Shown one piece after another: positions 35,675 through 45,802 of a stretch of 64,000 bases of DNA (its first letter is position 1; every line of letters starts with the position of its first letter). The stretch covers positions 25,127,648 through 25,191,647 of the forward strand of contig OY986967.1 in NCBI GenBank assembly GCA_963920575.1, written 5' to 3'. Position numbers and translations under genes: made by a program. The DNA is from Narthecium ossifragum. Its lineage: Eukaryota > Streptophyta > Magnoliopsida > Dioscoreales > Nartheciaceae. Below the pieces are notes generated by a model. The model ran no database searches, was not told where the DNA came from, and was given only the letters and a program-made list of their open reading frames with translations.

Positions 35675-36883
35675 TAGGTGATGGGCCCGTGCCATCTGGC
35701 ACGACTAACTGTCCGCCCCCACTATCTCTATTATAACTTACATCATATCAGCCACTATTTTTTTTTATTTAATTATAATTTTATACCACGTGTATGTCAT
35801 GTGTGTATAAGTTTATGATTCAGATAATGAGTCATAAAAGTAACTACCTTGGATCTTATAAGGTAGATAAGTATGTATATTTAAAACTAATCTCCTGGCT
35901 TATGATTATAAGGATGTATATTTAAAACTAACCTAGGGAGGATGATAAAAATATACAAAGTTAACTTAGAAAAATATACATGTAAATAAACTAATAGGAG
36001 GTAAACAGTTATAATCATTTTTGCTCCTTATAAAGTTGATACACGTATATATCATAATGAGTCGTATAAAAAGAGAATGAGAGAGAGAGAATAAAAGGGC
36101 TAATGGGGTGGATGGTTACATATGCCATGCGACATGCAAGGGGGCCACTTAGTAATTACTATATTATCACAAATTGCGTTCAAAATCATCTTACAAATTT
36201 AGGATACTATTGCACATATTATACTCATGTACATGAAAAACTCGAACTTTCTCAAGAAGTGACTTCTTGGAAACTAAGCTCCATGGAGTGGCTGTCTATC
36301 CTAGGATAGAGACTTGTGTGGGGTTTGTGTGACCGTCGTTGTATGGTAGTGTAGTAAGTCATGGTTTGTTTTACTGCTTTTGGAAGCTTCGGCTCAACTT
36401 GTATTAAAAAATTTAGGAAAAAAAGTGGCTTAGTTTCTCATTTCTTCCAACTAGACAGAGACCAATTAAACAACTGTTAAGGCTCGTAACTTCACGCGTG
36501 AAGTCTTTTGTTTAAGTTCTCTACGTGACAAATTTGTGATTGGAGGGATAATTACCGACTCCGGGCCAGAGTAAAAGGATTTAATTTAAAATTAAAAAAA
36601 GATTGAGACCAATTCATTGTTTTTTGCTTTTCCTATAAACAGAGTTGGAACTTTTGTTGATATTTTTTTATAAGAGCACTGATATACGTACCATCCGGAG
36701 GGTGTGGATACGACACACCCCAGCTGGAACGCACTCATCATCCCCCTTCTATTTCACACGGACACGGACACACACACGTACACACACTCTCTCTTATGTA
36801 TGTATACAAACATACCATGCACACACACATATATGAGATATATATACACAACATACATATACACATCTATATAATAAAAATAT
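34885..36883. other. AT-rich intergenic DNA with an (AT)n run
   Basis: No gene is supported. There is an (AT)n microsatellite at 35631-35673 and, directly after it, CTAGGTGATGGGCCCGTGCC with the hairpin GTGCCATCTGGCAC (35689-35702), which recurs at 43111-43124. Bases 36760-36835 are rich in CACACA. Confidence 0.5.
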
Positions 36884-37220
36884 GAGAAAATTATCATTTT
36901 CATCCCTTAAGTTTCATCAAAATAACGTTCAAATCCATAATCTTTTTTAAGTTTCAATTGAATCTCTACAATCTCATTTTCATCACAATATGAGATATTT
37001 GTTCGACGCCTTCTCTATTCTTAACGGCTCGAAGGGGAGAAGACATCCATCACGTGCGGACACGTGACTCTCCGGCCGTTAAGAATAAAAAAGGCGTCGG
37101 GCAAATGTCCCACATTGTGACGAAAAAGAAATTGTAAGGATTCGATTGAAACTTAAAAATGATTAGGGACTTAAACGTTACTTTGATGAAACTCAAAAGA
37201 TGAAAATGATAATTTCCCCT
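36884..37220. mobile_element. Full-length palindromic MITE (about 337 bp)
   Basis: The left half (AAAATTATCATTTTCATCCC, then AAGTTTCATCAAAATAACGT) and the right half read as reverse complements along nearly the whole element. The centre lies near CACGTGCGGACACGTG (about 37051-37066). The flanks share AAAAATAT-like sequence, so a target duplication of 8-9 bp is possible but cannot be separated from the local AT-richness. No coding capacity. Confidence 0.75.
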
Positions 37221-37686
37221 AAAAAATATATATGATACATATTTATATGTGTATATATATACATATACATAATATTTACATATATATATAGATGCATAAC
37301 ATATATATTACTAGTACTCACCTGTGCCCCTGACACAGTTTTTAGTTATTGTTAATATAAAATTTTAACAAACTCCCTATAGTTTGTCTGGTTAGACGGC
37401 TGTGTTGACCCGTAGGTGGTCCAGGGTTCAAAGATTGGTCATAGCTTTTTGTTCACTTCCACCATAAAACCTAGCCAATAAAATATAAAATAAAATACTA
37501 GAAGTCTAACTTAGGGTATATAAAATAAATATAAGTCTTTCCATATTGCATAAGATAATATTAATAGAACTTAGGTTGATATGAATTAATGCAGGTTTAT
37601 ATAAAACAAACTTAGAGAATATATATAAAGAAACTTAGGGGATATGAATTAATGCAGGTTAACCGTTATTGCTCCTTATAAGGTTG

Positions 37687-37717
<31 letters not shown>

Positions 37718-38055
37718 GGCATTTAAACCATCTAAAGTCAAAATTATCAAAACAAATCTCCCACATTATCCCCATATTAGCATCCCACCACGTGGGTGCG
37801 AACCCGCGTCACACCCTACCCTACGAGTGAGACGTAAATTATTTTCCTTTTTTAAAATGGATACTTGTGGAAATGATAGTTGAGAATCTTGAGACGTGAG
37901 GGTACATGGTACAGACAACCATCATTATTATATGTAAAACAATGAATTTTTTTGTTGTTTAGGACTAGTTGTTCACTTTTTGCGTCATCTTAGGCCCCTT
38001 GTTTCCTTGCAAAACAGGGTTCTTAACCTACTATGTTTTCTTCCTATTTATTTTC
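37221..38055. other. Intergenic AT-rich DNA, nothing coding
   Basis: An (AT)n run lies at 37687-37714. At about 37311-37335 there is a diverged relative of the 35680 and 43100 dispersed repeat (ACTAGTACTCACCTGTGCCC). Nothing else was recognised. Confidence 0.4.
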
Positions 38056-38233
38056 AGAGATTGTAATACGGTAGCAGATGATATTGTCCGTTGTTGTCGT
38101 CGATTGGGGGAGAAGTTTTGATTGGTCCGTTAATAGTGGGTTTCCGCTAATCAGCCTGACCTAGGACCACATTGTAATACCATTTTGTAACCACTCAGTC
38201 TACGGGCTTATCTCATCAAAAAAAAAAAAAAAC
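38056..38233 (+). pseudogene. 3' end of a LINE retroelement with poly(A) tail
   Basis: The frame starting near 38056 gives RDCNTVADDIVRCCRRLG and stops at 38119-38121. This is the R..N.VAD..AR pattern that closes LINE RNase H domains. About 95 bp of 3' UTR follows, ending in an A-tract at 38218-38233. A 5'-truncated LINE insertion fits. The opposite-strand RNase H fragment at 34561-34884 is a separate remnant. Confidence 0.6.
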
Positions 38234-38385
38234 CTACAAAATCCCAACATTACCCCTTAGTCCATCGATGTATGATGCATGTTAAGGGCATGCCATGTGA
38301 ATAGTTTAAAAAACCCAAGCGAACCATACGTATTCGGATGCGATGGGAGGTGGATACACATAAGTTGTGGAGAGCAATTCACTAA

Positions 38386-38614
38386 GGGCATGTTTGGCAC
38401 GCATCCCGTACGGAATTCGGGATTTGGAATCCGCGATATCTGCTCCTATGGATACCGCGAGCGGACGCCGATTTAGGTATCCGTCCTTGGGCGGATTTCG
38501 TTTTTTAGAATTCGTTTTTTGGAATCCGCCGCTGCGCCAAACGCCGGGATCTGAGAATCCACGGATTCCGAAATCCAACGAATTCGCCCCCATTCCATGC
38601 TGCCAAACAGGCCA
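38386..38614. mobile_element. Tourist-like MITE (229 bp, TAA target duplication)
   Basis: The left end GGGCATGTTTGGCA and the right end TGCCAAACAGGCCA are inverted repeats (12 of 14 match) and are flanked by TAA at 38383-38385 and 38615-38617. These are the size and target preference of PIF/Harbinger MITEs. The interior is filled with AATCCG/CGGATT motifs. No protein is encoded. Confidence 0.7.
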
Positions 38615-38617
38615 TAA

Positions 38618-40903
38618 GATATAATTTGGTTTCAACAACTAAAATGATAAGAATCACTTACTCGATGCTGCTATGACCCTCATCGATTTCATAAAATTCT
38701 CTATAAAACATAGTCAAAAGGTCCAAGGTGGCAATGCAATTATACAATCCCCATATGTTATTTTATCTAAAAAAAAGGCTACAATGCTTGAATCTAACAT
38801 CGCAAACAGGGGGCTTTGACCCGCACTTGGAATAATCGGCAGATAAGCACAAACTGGCATCCAAGACCAATGTAAACTAAAGAAGACATTTTATCTGATA
38901 TAAAATTGGGAATATAATACACATTTATTTTACAGAGATTACTCAATTATTAAATCCAATTAGTGGCAAAACATAATGTAGGTTTTTTTTTTTTTTTTTT
39001 TTGCAAATGCCCCCTACTTTATAGCTATTTAGAAAAAGAAACCATCTTATTGTTTTTCTGTACTTCCTCTCTTATTCCTCGGATTCTTTGTAAAACTTCC
39101 CCTACTGTCAAATTCATTTCAATAAAGCGTTTTATTTAACTCAGTCAACAAATAATGACTAAATTACCTTGATTGGTCGATTGATCTATATTGATCGAAT
39201 TCAAATCAAATAATGAATAAATTACCTTTATTGTTATTTTACCTTTTTATAGTTAATCTAACTCACTCAAAATGCAATAACCGAATTATCCTCGACTAAT
39301 CTATTGAGCTTTACGTCATTTATTCTTTTTTAAATATAATATTCAGAAAACTTCTTTTTGATAGATTGAAAGTTTGTTTAATGGATTTTCACTATGAAAA
39401 GAGAGGGAAAAGAAAAGCCAAATACTACCAAGGTGGGGTATTTTGTAATATAGATATAAGATGCGGGATATTATAATAGTACATTGGGGATGTTAGATTA
39501 TATTAATTTAAACTTACCCTCGACATAAACTTTTGGATTGAGTGATTAGTATTATTGCATGGTATCAGAGTAGAGATTCTAATTCTCACATGATCATTCA
39601 AGCTCACACGAGTGTAGTCAATACCAACGATTATTTAGAATTATTCACGTTTCTCTCCCACTTTCAGGATTTTTTCAATGGCCAGTACACATATGTCCCT
39701 AAAGCTTTGTCACGTCACACATATTTTGATTACTGATAAATAGATATTTCCATCAAATAACCCATGTAGCCTCGCTGATTTATCATAGATTTGGCAAGTT
39801 GCATCCGTCGAAGTATATTATCAATGATATTCGCATCCAAGACAGATGAATTTGCTATGATATCATAAAAGAATTTTAACCACTTAACCTAAAAACTTAA
39901 AACAATAAAGTGACGGTGAGTTTATATACCTACCAACGACAATGATAACAATGGTAATATCTTAAAAATGGTCAGCAACTTGCATGAATCACTATCCCAA
40001 TTGGCTGACATATTCTACAAAGTTGTTTACTGTGATTTCTACTTATAACTACCACACATGGTTATAATTAACTCCTTTTGAAGCATCCAATTCTCAACTC
40101 CAAGATCATATCTGTTGTATAATAGTTTTTTATCTTCCCATATCTACCACTCAAACTTATTTTAAGTTAGACATGATCTAGAGTTGAGATTTGAATGCTT
40201 CAAAAGAGTTAAACATCTGTAAAAGTTGAATATTTTTTTAACTTATCCTTCCCATAATCTTGTAGTCTATCATACTGAGATACCGAAAAGATGAGACTAT
40301 AAGACATAAAAATCATCAGGAGTTATTTTCTTAAATAATGATATGCGATATCCTAGGAAAAGGCAAGAAGAGTCGCATTATGCGGCTATGAGTGAGAGAG
40401 CCGTCCAATTAAAACTCCTTAAAAGCCCACAACTCCGAAACTCCCTAAAGCCCAATCACATCTTGCCATGTGGAGGGAAGCAAATCATTCTCTATTGCAA
40501 TAGAAGCCTCCCAATTGGATAACACACGTAAGTAGTAGGGTGACCCGGAGGTGACTAGATTATTGGAATAACGGAGTGAAACAAGAATATATTAGGGAAG
40601 ATATTTGGTAGTGTCCAAGACGACTAAGTGCGAATTACTCAATGCTTATGGACGTGGACATCTGAAAGTGAAGTGAAACTCAAGGAAGAGCATCTATAGT
40701 GTGACTGTGTGAGCTTATCTTGCCAGTTGCTGCAACATGCATAGATTCTAAAATCCATGATCTTATCCATAGCTTAAGAATTGCAACAGTTACTACATAT
40801 TCAAATAATCAATAAGCTTATCCATGGATAAGGATGTATTGTAAGAGCAATAACAAAATGAAAAAAGATTTGTGTACACGGCACATGGCTTACGTGGCCA
40901 TGT
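38618..40903. other. AT-rich intergenic DNA with a retroelement primer-site remnant
   Basis: No gene is supported. Bases 39558-39572 read GCATGGTATCAGAGT, close to the tRNA-Met primer-binding site (TGGTATCAGAGC) found just after the 5' LTR of many plant retrotransposons. No LTR or coding region remains. A poly(T) tract lies at 38983-39002. Confidence 0.4.
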
Positions 40904-40912
40904 ATTATTGAC

Positions 40913-41489
40913 AAGGTTCTAAAAAACGCTAGGCGCTAGTCGGGAGGAAGCCCGGGGACTAGCGCCCAGAGGACTAGTCGGACGCCTAGGCGGAGACTAG
41001 GCGGTTTTTTTTTTATAATTTTAATTTAATTTTTATTACATATAATTATATAAATAAAAATATAAAGCTTAAATAGCAATACCATTCCTTTCAATGTTTT
41101 GATTCTAACAACTTTCAAGCATATGCCTCAAAAGGGAGTGAGATCTCTCGAGGTCGATGGAGATTTGAGACCAGAGAGCAAACGAAGGTGAGATCTCTCG
41201 AGGTCGAGGTGAAGGTGACGCGGAGCGACGGAGATGAGTTCTCGAGATCCGTCTAGGCGCCGGTGGAGATCAGAGAGGGCGGCGCGTGCGGGGGTGAGGG
41301 CGCTTGACGGTCGACGGTCGACAGTCGGTGGAGATTAGAGAGCAAAAGACTGGGTTAAGTGGATAAGGGATAAGTGAGTAACTAGAGAGCAAACCGCCCA
41401 GCCCGCCTAGGCGGCCGATTTTCATCCGAACGCCTAGCTCGATCGACTAGGCTTTAATCGGGATGGCCGGGCCGTTTTTTAGAACACTG
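40913..41489. mobile_element. Mutator-like non-autonomous element (577 bp, 9-bp TSD)
   Basis: Left end AAGGTTCTAAAAAACGC, right end CGTTTTTTAGAACACTG: inverted repeats of at least 13 bp (TTCTAAAAAACG). The flanks are the perfect 9-bp duplication ATTATTGAC at 40904-40912 and 41490-41498. Just inside the ends are CTAGGCG-type repeats on both sides (CGCTAGGCGCTAGTCGG and CGCCTAGGCGG). The middle repeats GAGATCTCTCGAGGTCG. No transposase. This family is different from the foldback elements at 31847, 57338 and 58879. Confidence 0.85.
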
Positions 41490-41769
41490 ATTATTGACTT
41501 ACGTGATGGGGACCAACGGATGTGAGTGAATCTGGAGCGTTGAAAGTGGCCATGTACGATGCACATGTCTACGTGAAATGTACCTCAATCACTTCTTTAA
41601 CAAAATATGAACATCTTGCAGCATACTGCACAAGTGGTGGATCGGTGGTACCAAATGGTCATTAGCAAGGAAGCCGAGGTTCAAATTTCTAACCTCTAAA
41701 ATATGGGATAGCTTATGTCATTCAACTAGATTTGAAGGACAACAAATGCCAGGTTATTAGGTTCACCTA

Positions 41770-42026
41770 GGGCGTATTTGGATTCACGGGATCCCGTGAA
41801 CGCGCGGATCCCACGGTGCGGGATCCGGCGTTTGGGATCCGCGCGCGCCGCGGACGGTATCCGCGGGCGCGGATACCGTCCGCTGGATACCGCGGATCCA
41901 CGGGATCCCGTGAACGCGCGGATCCCACGGTGCGGGATCCGGCGTTTGGGATCCGCGCGCGCCGGGGACGGTATCCGTCCGCTGGATACCGCGGATCCCA
42001 CGGATCCGCGGTATCCAAACAGCCCC
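41770..42026. mobile_element. GC-rich palindromic MITE with internal duplication
   Basis: The ends GGGCGTATTTGGAT and ATCCAAACAGCCCC are inverted repeats flanked by CTA (41767-41769 and 42027-42029). Inside, a unit of about 114 bp is repeated (CACGGGATCCCGTGAACGCG at 41785 and 41899). The interior is saturated with GGATCC/GGTATCC/GCGCGC palindromes. The end structure resembles the Tourist-like element at 38386. Confidence 0.7.
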
Positions 42027-42029
42027 CTA

Positions 42030-44275
42030 ATGCTTGAGATGATGATAGTAAATGATTAGCCTATTTATATAACATAATCTACCAAAATCACAAAATCTCG
42101 AGCAAAAGCCCCCCAGCAGCCCAAATCCAAGGGTTGAACACTGTAGTGTCAGCTTACCATCACCAGCGATTTGACATATGTGATAAGAGTTCCGTGTTTA
42201 TGAAACGTGAATCAGATCAAACACAACATTCATATGAAAGGAGCTTGGATCATTTGGATGACCAAAAAGGAGCATTGATTTGGGTGCCAAAGTAAGAGAT
42301 AAGTTCAAGTTCGTCCCCATCCCTACGGTCCAAAATAAGAAGCCGGCCGGGGCCGGGGACAACAGCTCGTGGGCACATAGTGGCCTTCACTATAACTAAT
42401 ATTCTTGTCTTCTTTTCAGGACTTCTCCTGATCCATATCATCATGACAACTTAGCATCTGGATTTGGAATCCCAAATAGCTTTACTGATACTATATGTAT
42501 TTTTTAAGTACGTCCACTTGAGATTTAAGAACGTATATATATATATATATATATGCAGTGAATGTGGCCTTGGGTGAGAAGCTTCCTTCCTCTAGCTTTT
42601 TAAGTGTCACTTGATAGTTCATGTGCTTTGGTCCATAAGTTTCCAGATTCCCCACTCTTTTGCACTTTTGCTGATGTCCATACTCGTCTTTTTGTGTGAT
42701 CTTTGGATGTTTTTTTTGTTTAGATTGATGGATCTAAAGCGTACTTTGATTGTGTAAGGTTTTCTATTTGCATATTTGTTCCTAGACGTTCAAAATTTGA
42801 AAATGGGCCAATGGGCTCTTCAAGGTCTGGTCCAATAGGAAGGTTGGCTTAGCCCAACCACAACCCGAATACTATGAGATTGGGCTAGAGGAATGATTCG
42901 GTTGTTGGGGCTGTGGCCCGACCCATTCACCTGCTTGATTGACTAACCGTTTGCTTGCCATGTTATCAGTTTACTAGCTCACCCGTTACAAATTGGTCTG
43001 TCGTGTATTAGTCTCGGGGTTCAACTTATCCCCACACCCGGAGGAAAAAAGAAAAGAAAAGAAAATCTATAAAATACACCATATCCTATATCTAAACCAT
43101 GTGGGCCCCCGTGCCATCTGGCACGGATAACCACCATCCCCATACTCCCATCTCTCTCTCTTTTCTAATCACCTGCTAACCATCACCATCCACTAGTTTT
43201 TTCACATGGATCTGGCATCACTATCCGTCTGATAAGATGCACTGGATCTTATATAATAGACTGGGTGGGTCTCCCGTGTCACATGGCACGGATAACTACC
43301 ACCCCTCATGTGCCTCTCTTTCTCTCTCCTAACCACCCGCTAACCACCGACCTCCATTATTCATTTCCACATGGTTTTATCTCGATCGTATGATATATTC
43401 GAACTTAATTTGGATCGGACATCCCTATCCGTTCTGATAGGATGCACTGAATCTTATATAATAATAGATTATGAAAAGAATCATATCTTATTGGTATTTG
43501 CATTTTTTTTTTTCTACTTTCATAACTGCTTTCTTTGCAAAATAACCCCTGACCGTTGAGATCCTTGTTTGATGACATTGATGTGGATTGTGATGCTTCA
43601 CTAATGCACCCAATTGACTGACTCCTAAAGGATAAACTTAATAACCAGTAAGTTAATTCTAAGAAAACTACAAACCAAGATCTTCTAATTCTAAGAAATC
43701 TACAAACCAATATCTCCTAGTAGTAGAGTTATTTCGTTCATCACTCCTATTGCAAGCAAATATTCCAATGAAAATTCTAATGCAGATCTAAGTTCTATGA
43801 CCAATTCGGCGTCAATTTAGTTCTTGTTTTTTTTCCTATTGTTGCTCTAGTTCTAACTTCGGTTCTTTTATGTTGCTGGGTTGCGTACCACCCCTAGCAA
43901 CCCAATTGACTGACTTACTCCTAAGATAAACTTAATAATCAGAAAGTTATTTTAAAGAAAACTACAAATCTAGTGATAGAGTTCTTTCGTTAACCACTCC
44001 TGTCATATGCAAATGAAATTTTAATCCAAATCTCAGTTCTATTATTAACACGACGTCATTTTAGTTCTGTTTTTTTAAATATATTTAGAAGTCTCTCATT
44101 GCTCTGGTTTTAAGTTTCCTCAGTGTTACTAAGCTTTTTCCCCCCTGATTAGACAAGCCCAAAGGGGCTGCGAACTAAAGTTGCGTTCCAACCATTGAAG
44201 CCCAGTTCTATGCTATGGTCTACCGGATTGGGCCTTGAAAAGTACCAGCCCATTAACAAGCCTATTCGAGTCTTA
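42030..44275. other. Intergenic DNA with a dispersed hairpin repeat
   Basis: No gene is supported. An (AT)n run lies at 42533-42554. The sequence GTGGGCCCCCGTGCCATCTGGCACGGATAA-like at 43101-43130 and a second version at about 43265-43300 (GTGGGTCTCCCGTG, TGGCACGGATAACTACC) share a GTGCC...GGCAC hairpin with 35689-35702. Both are followed by CTCTCTC and end with ATCTTATATAAT, so this is a short tandem pair of one dispersed element. Confidence 0.5.
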
Positions 44276-44640
44276 GGCCCCGTTTGGTATGGGAATACCA
44301 AACGGGAATAAGGAAATATTCTTGAAATATTCTAGGAATATTCCCGAATCCACTATTTATTCCACACTTTATTCCCCAAACACCTTTCCTTATTCCAAGT
44401 AATCATTACAAAGTTATTCCCACTCTTCACTTTACTTTTCCCTTATTCCAAGTAATCATTACAAAGTTATTCCCGAAACGGGAATAAAGTCCCTTAACCC
44501 CGGAATAAGGTTATTCCCATACCAAACGAGGCCAATGGCGCATAAAAGAGGAGTTAACATTAAGGCCCGTTTGATACGGGAATAAGGGGGATAACCGCCC
44601 CCCATTATTCCCGTACTTATCCTCAAACATTTTTTTTTTA
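44276..44640. mobile_element. MITE with GGCCCCGTTTGG ends, plus a truncated second copy
   Basis: Bases 44276-44533 start GGCCCCGTTTGGTATGGGAA and end TTCCCATACCAAACGAGGCC, an inverted repeat of about 20 bp. Inside, AAGTAATCATTACAAAGTTA occurs twice (about 44397 and 44452). At about 44566-44640 a related start (GGCCCGTTTGATACGGGAAT) is followed by only part of an element. The target duplication was not resolved. Confidence 0.65.
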
Positions 44641-45802
44641 TTCTCATAATTATTATCTATTTATTCTCATTTCACATACTATCTTCACTTTATTTTTTCT
44701 TATTCTAAATAATTATTATTAATTTATTTTCACTTTTTCTACCTCCAACATCCCTTGATCATGTTTAAACTTCACCGGTGAAGAGACTTCAGTTAGTTTG
44801 ACTCATGTCTTTTGGGGTCCAATTTCAAACTTCTTCCCGTTAAAATCCTAGACATTTATTATGAAACCATCACATGAGATTAAATAATTTCACATCTTAA
44901 AGCAAACCCAGGCTAGAGTATTACTACAGTTTTACAGCTTGAGAAAGCCAACAAAATAACACAGAGTTATATGAGAGACAACTCTAGAGATTCACAAATC
45001 GAGATCTTATTGGATGTTTCTGAATTCTGCATCTTAAAGAATGTCATTCCCATAACAGAAGAGAGAGCTATATGTTGTTATCCCAGAATGTCGACAGCTG
45101 AATGCAGCTCATACTTGCAATTCACTCCATGCTGATGCTGCAGGGGAGTATGACTGTATGAGTATCAGCATGGAGTGGAAGGTACTGTTGTGCTGCAGCT
45201 GCTCCTCTTTAAAGAAAGAAAGCCTTGGAAATGTCAGCTTTAATTGCTCCATCCTGCCAATCTTTTTCGATTCAAATCTCACTGAGATACTCTGGCCCTT
45301 TCCCCACTGCAGCCCACCCGCCTGGGAACAAAACAGTGCTAAATTTGGGATGACAGCAAATCAATTTCCAGGTTTTTTAATTCACCCCATTTAGATTGTG
45401 ACGACCATTACCCAATTGGGATACCAACAAATCAATTTCAAGTTTGGAATTTGACCCTGTTATCCACAGTTTGATGACCACTACCCAATTTGGTCTTCGA
45501 TATTTTCCTTATCAGACTGGCATCTGAGATCTATCTCAATCTATCTATAATAAATCTTCCTGGTTGTGGCTCAAATCTCCATGACTTGTTTGACTTAAAC
45601 AAAAGCTGCACCCTCTAAAGTATAATAAAAACACCCAACAGCAGTTACCAACTTGCCATATCATAATGGCCTTTAATTAATGAATGAATGCTAGAATAGT
45701 CTGCTTTGCTTTTCCTTTCTATTTCTACTCTTGGATCTGAGAGGACTTGTGTTCTTTGTTGGGCTTTGTGCATGCCTTGCTTCTGCTTCTAATCCATGAG
45801 AG
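44641..45802. other. Upstream region of the O-fucosyltransferase-family gene, with a hairpin
   Basis: No coding region is supported. Bases 45123-45178 form a hairpin: CACTCCATGCTGATGCT pairs with AGTATCAGCATGGAGTG (one mismatch) around a loop of about 22 bases. A short direct repeat occurs at about 45412-45440 and 45480-45495 (CCAATT, GACCACTACC). Confidence 0.45.
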
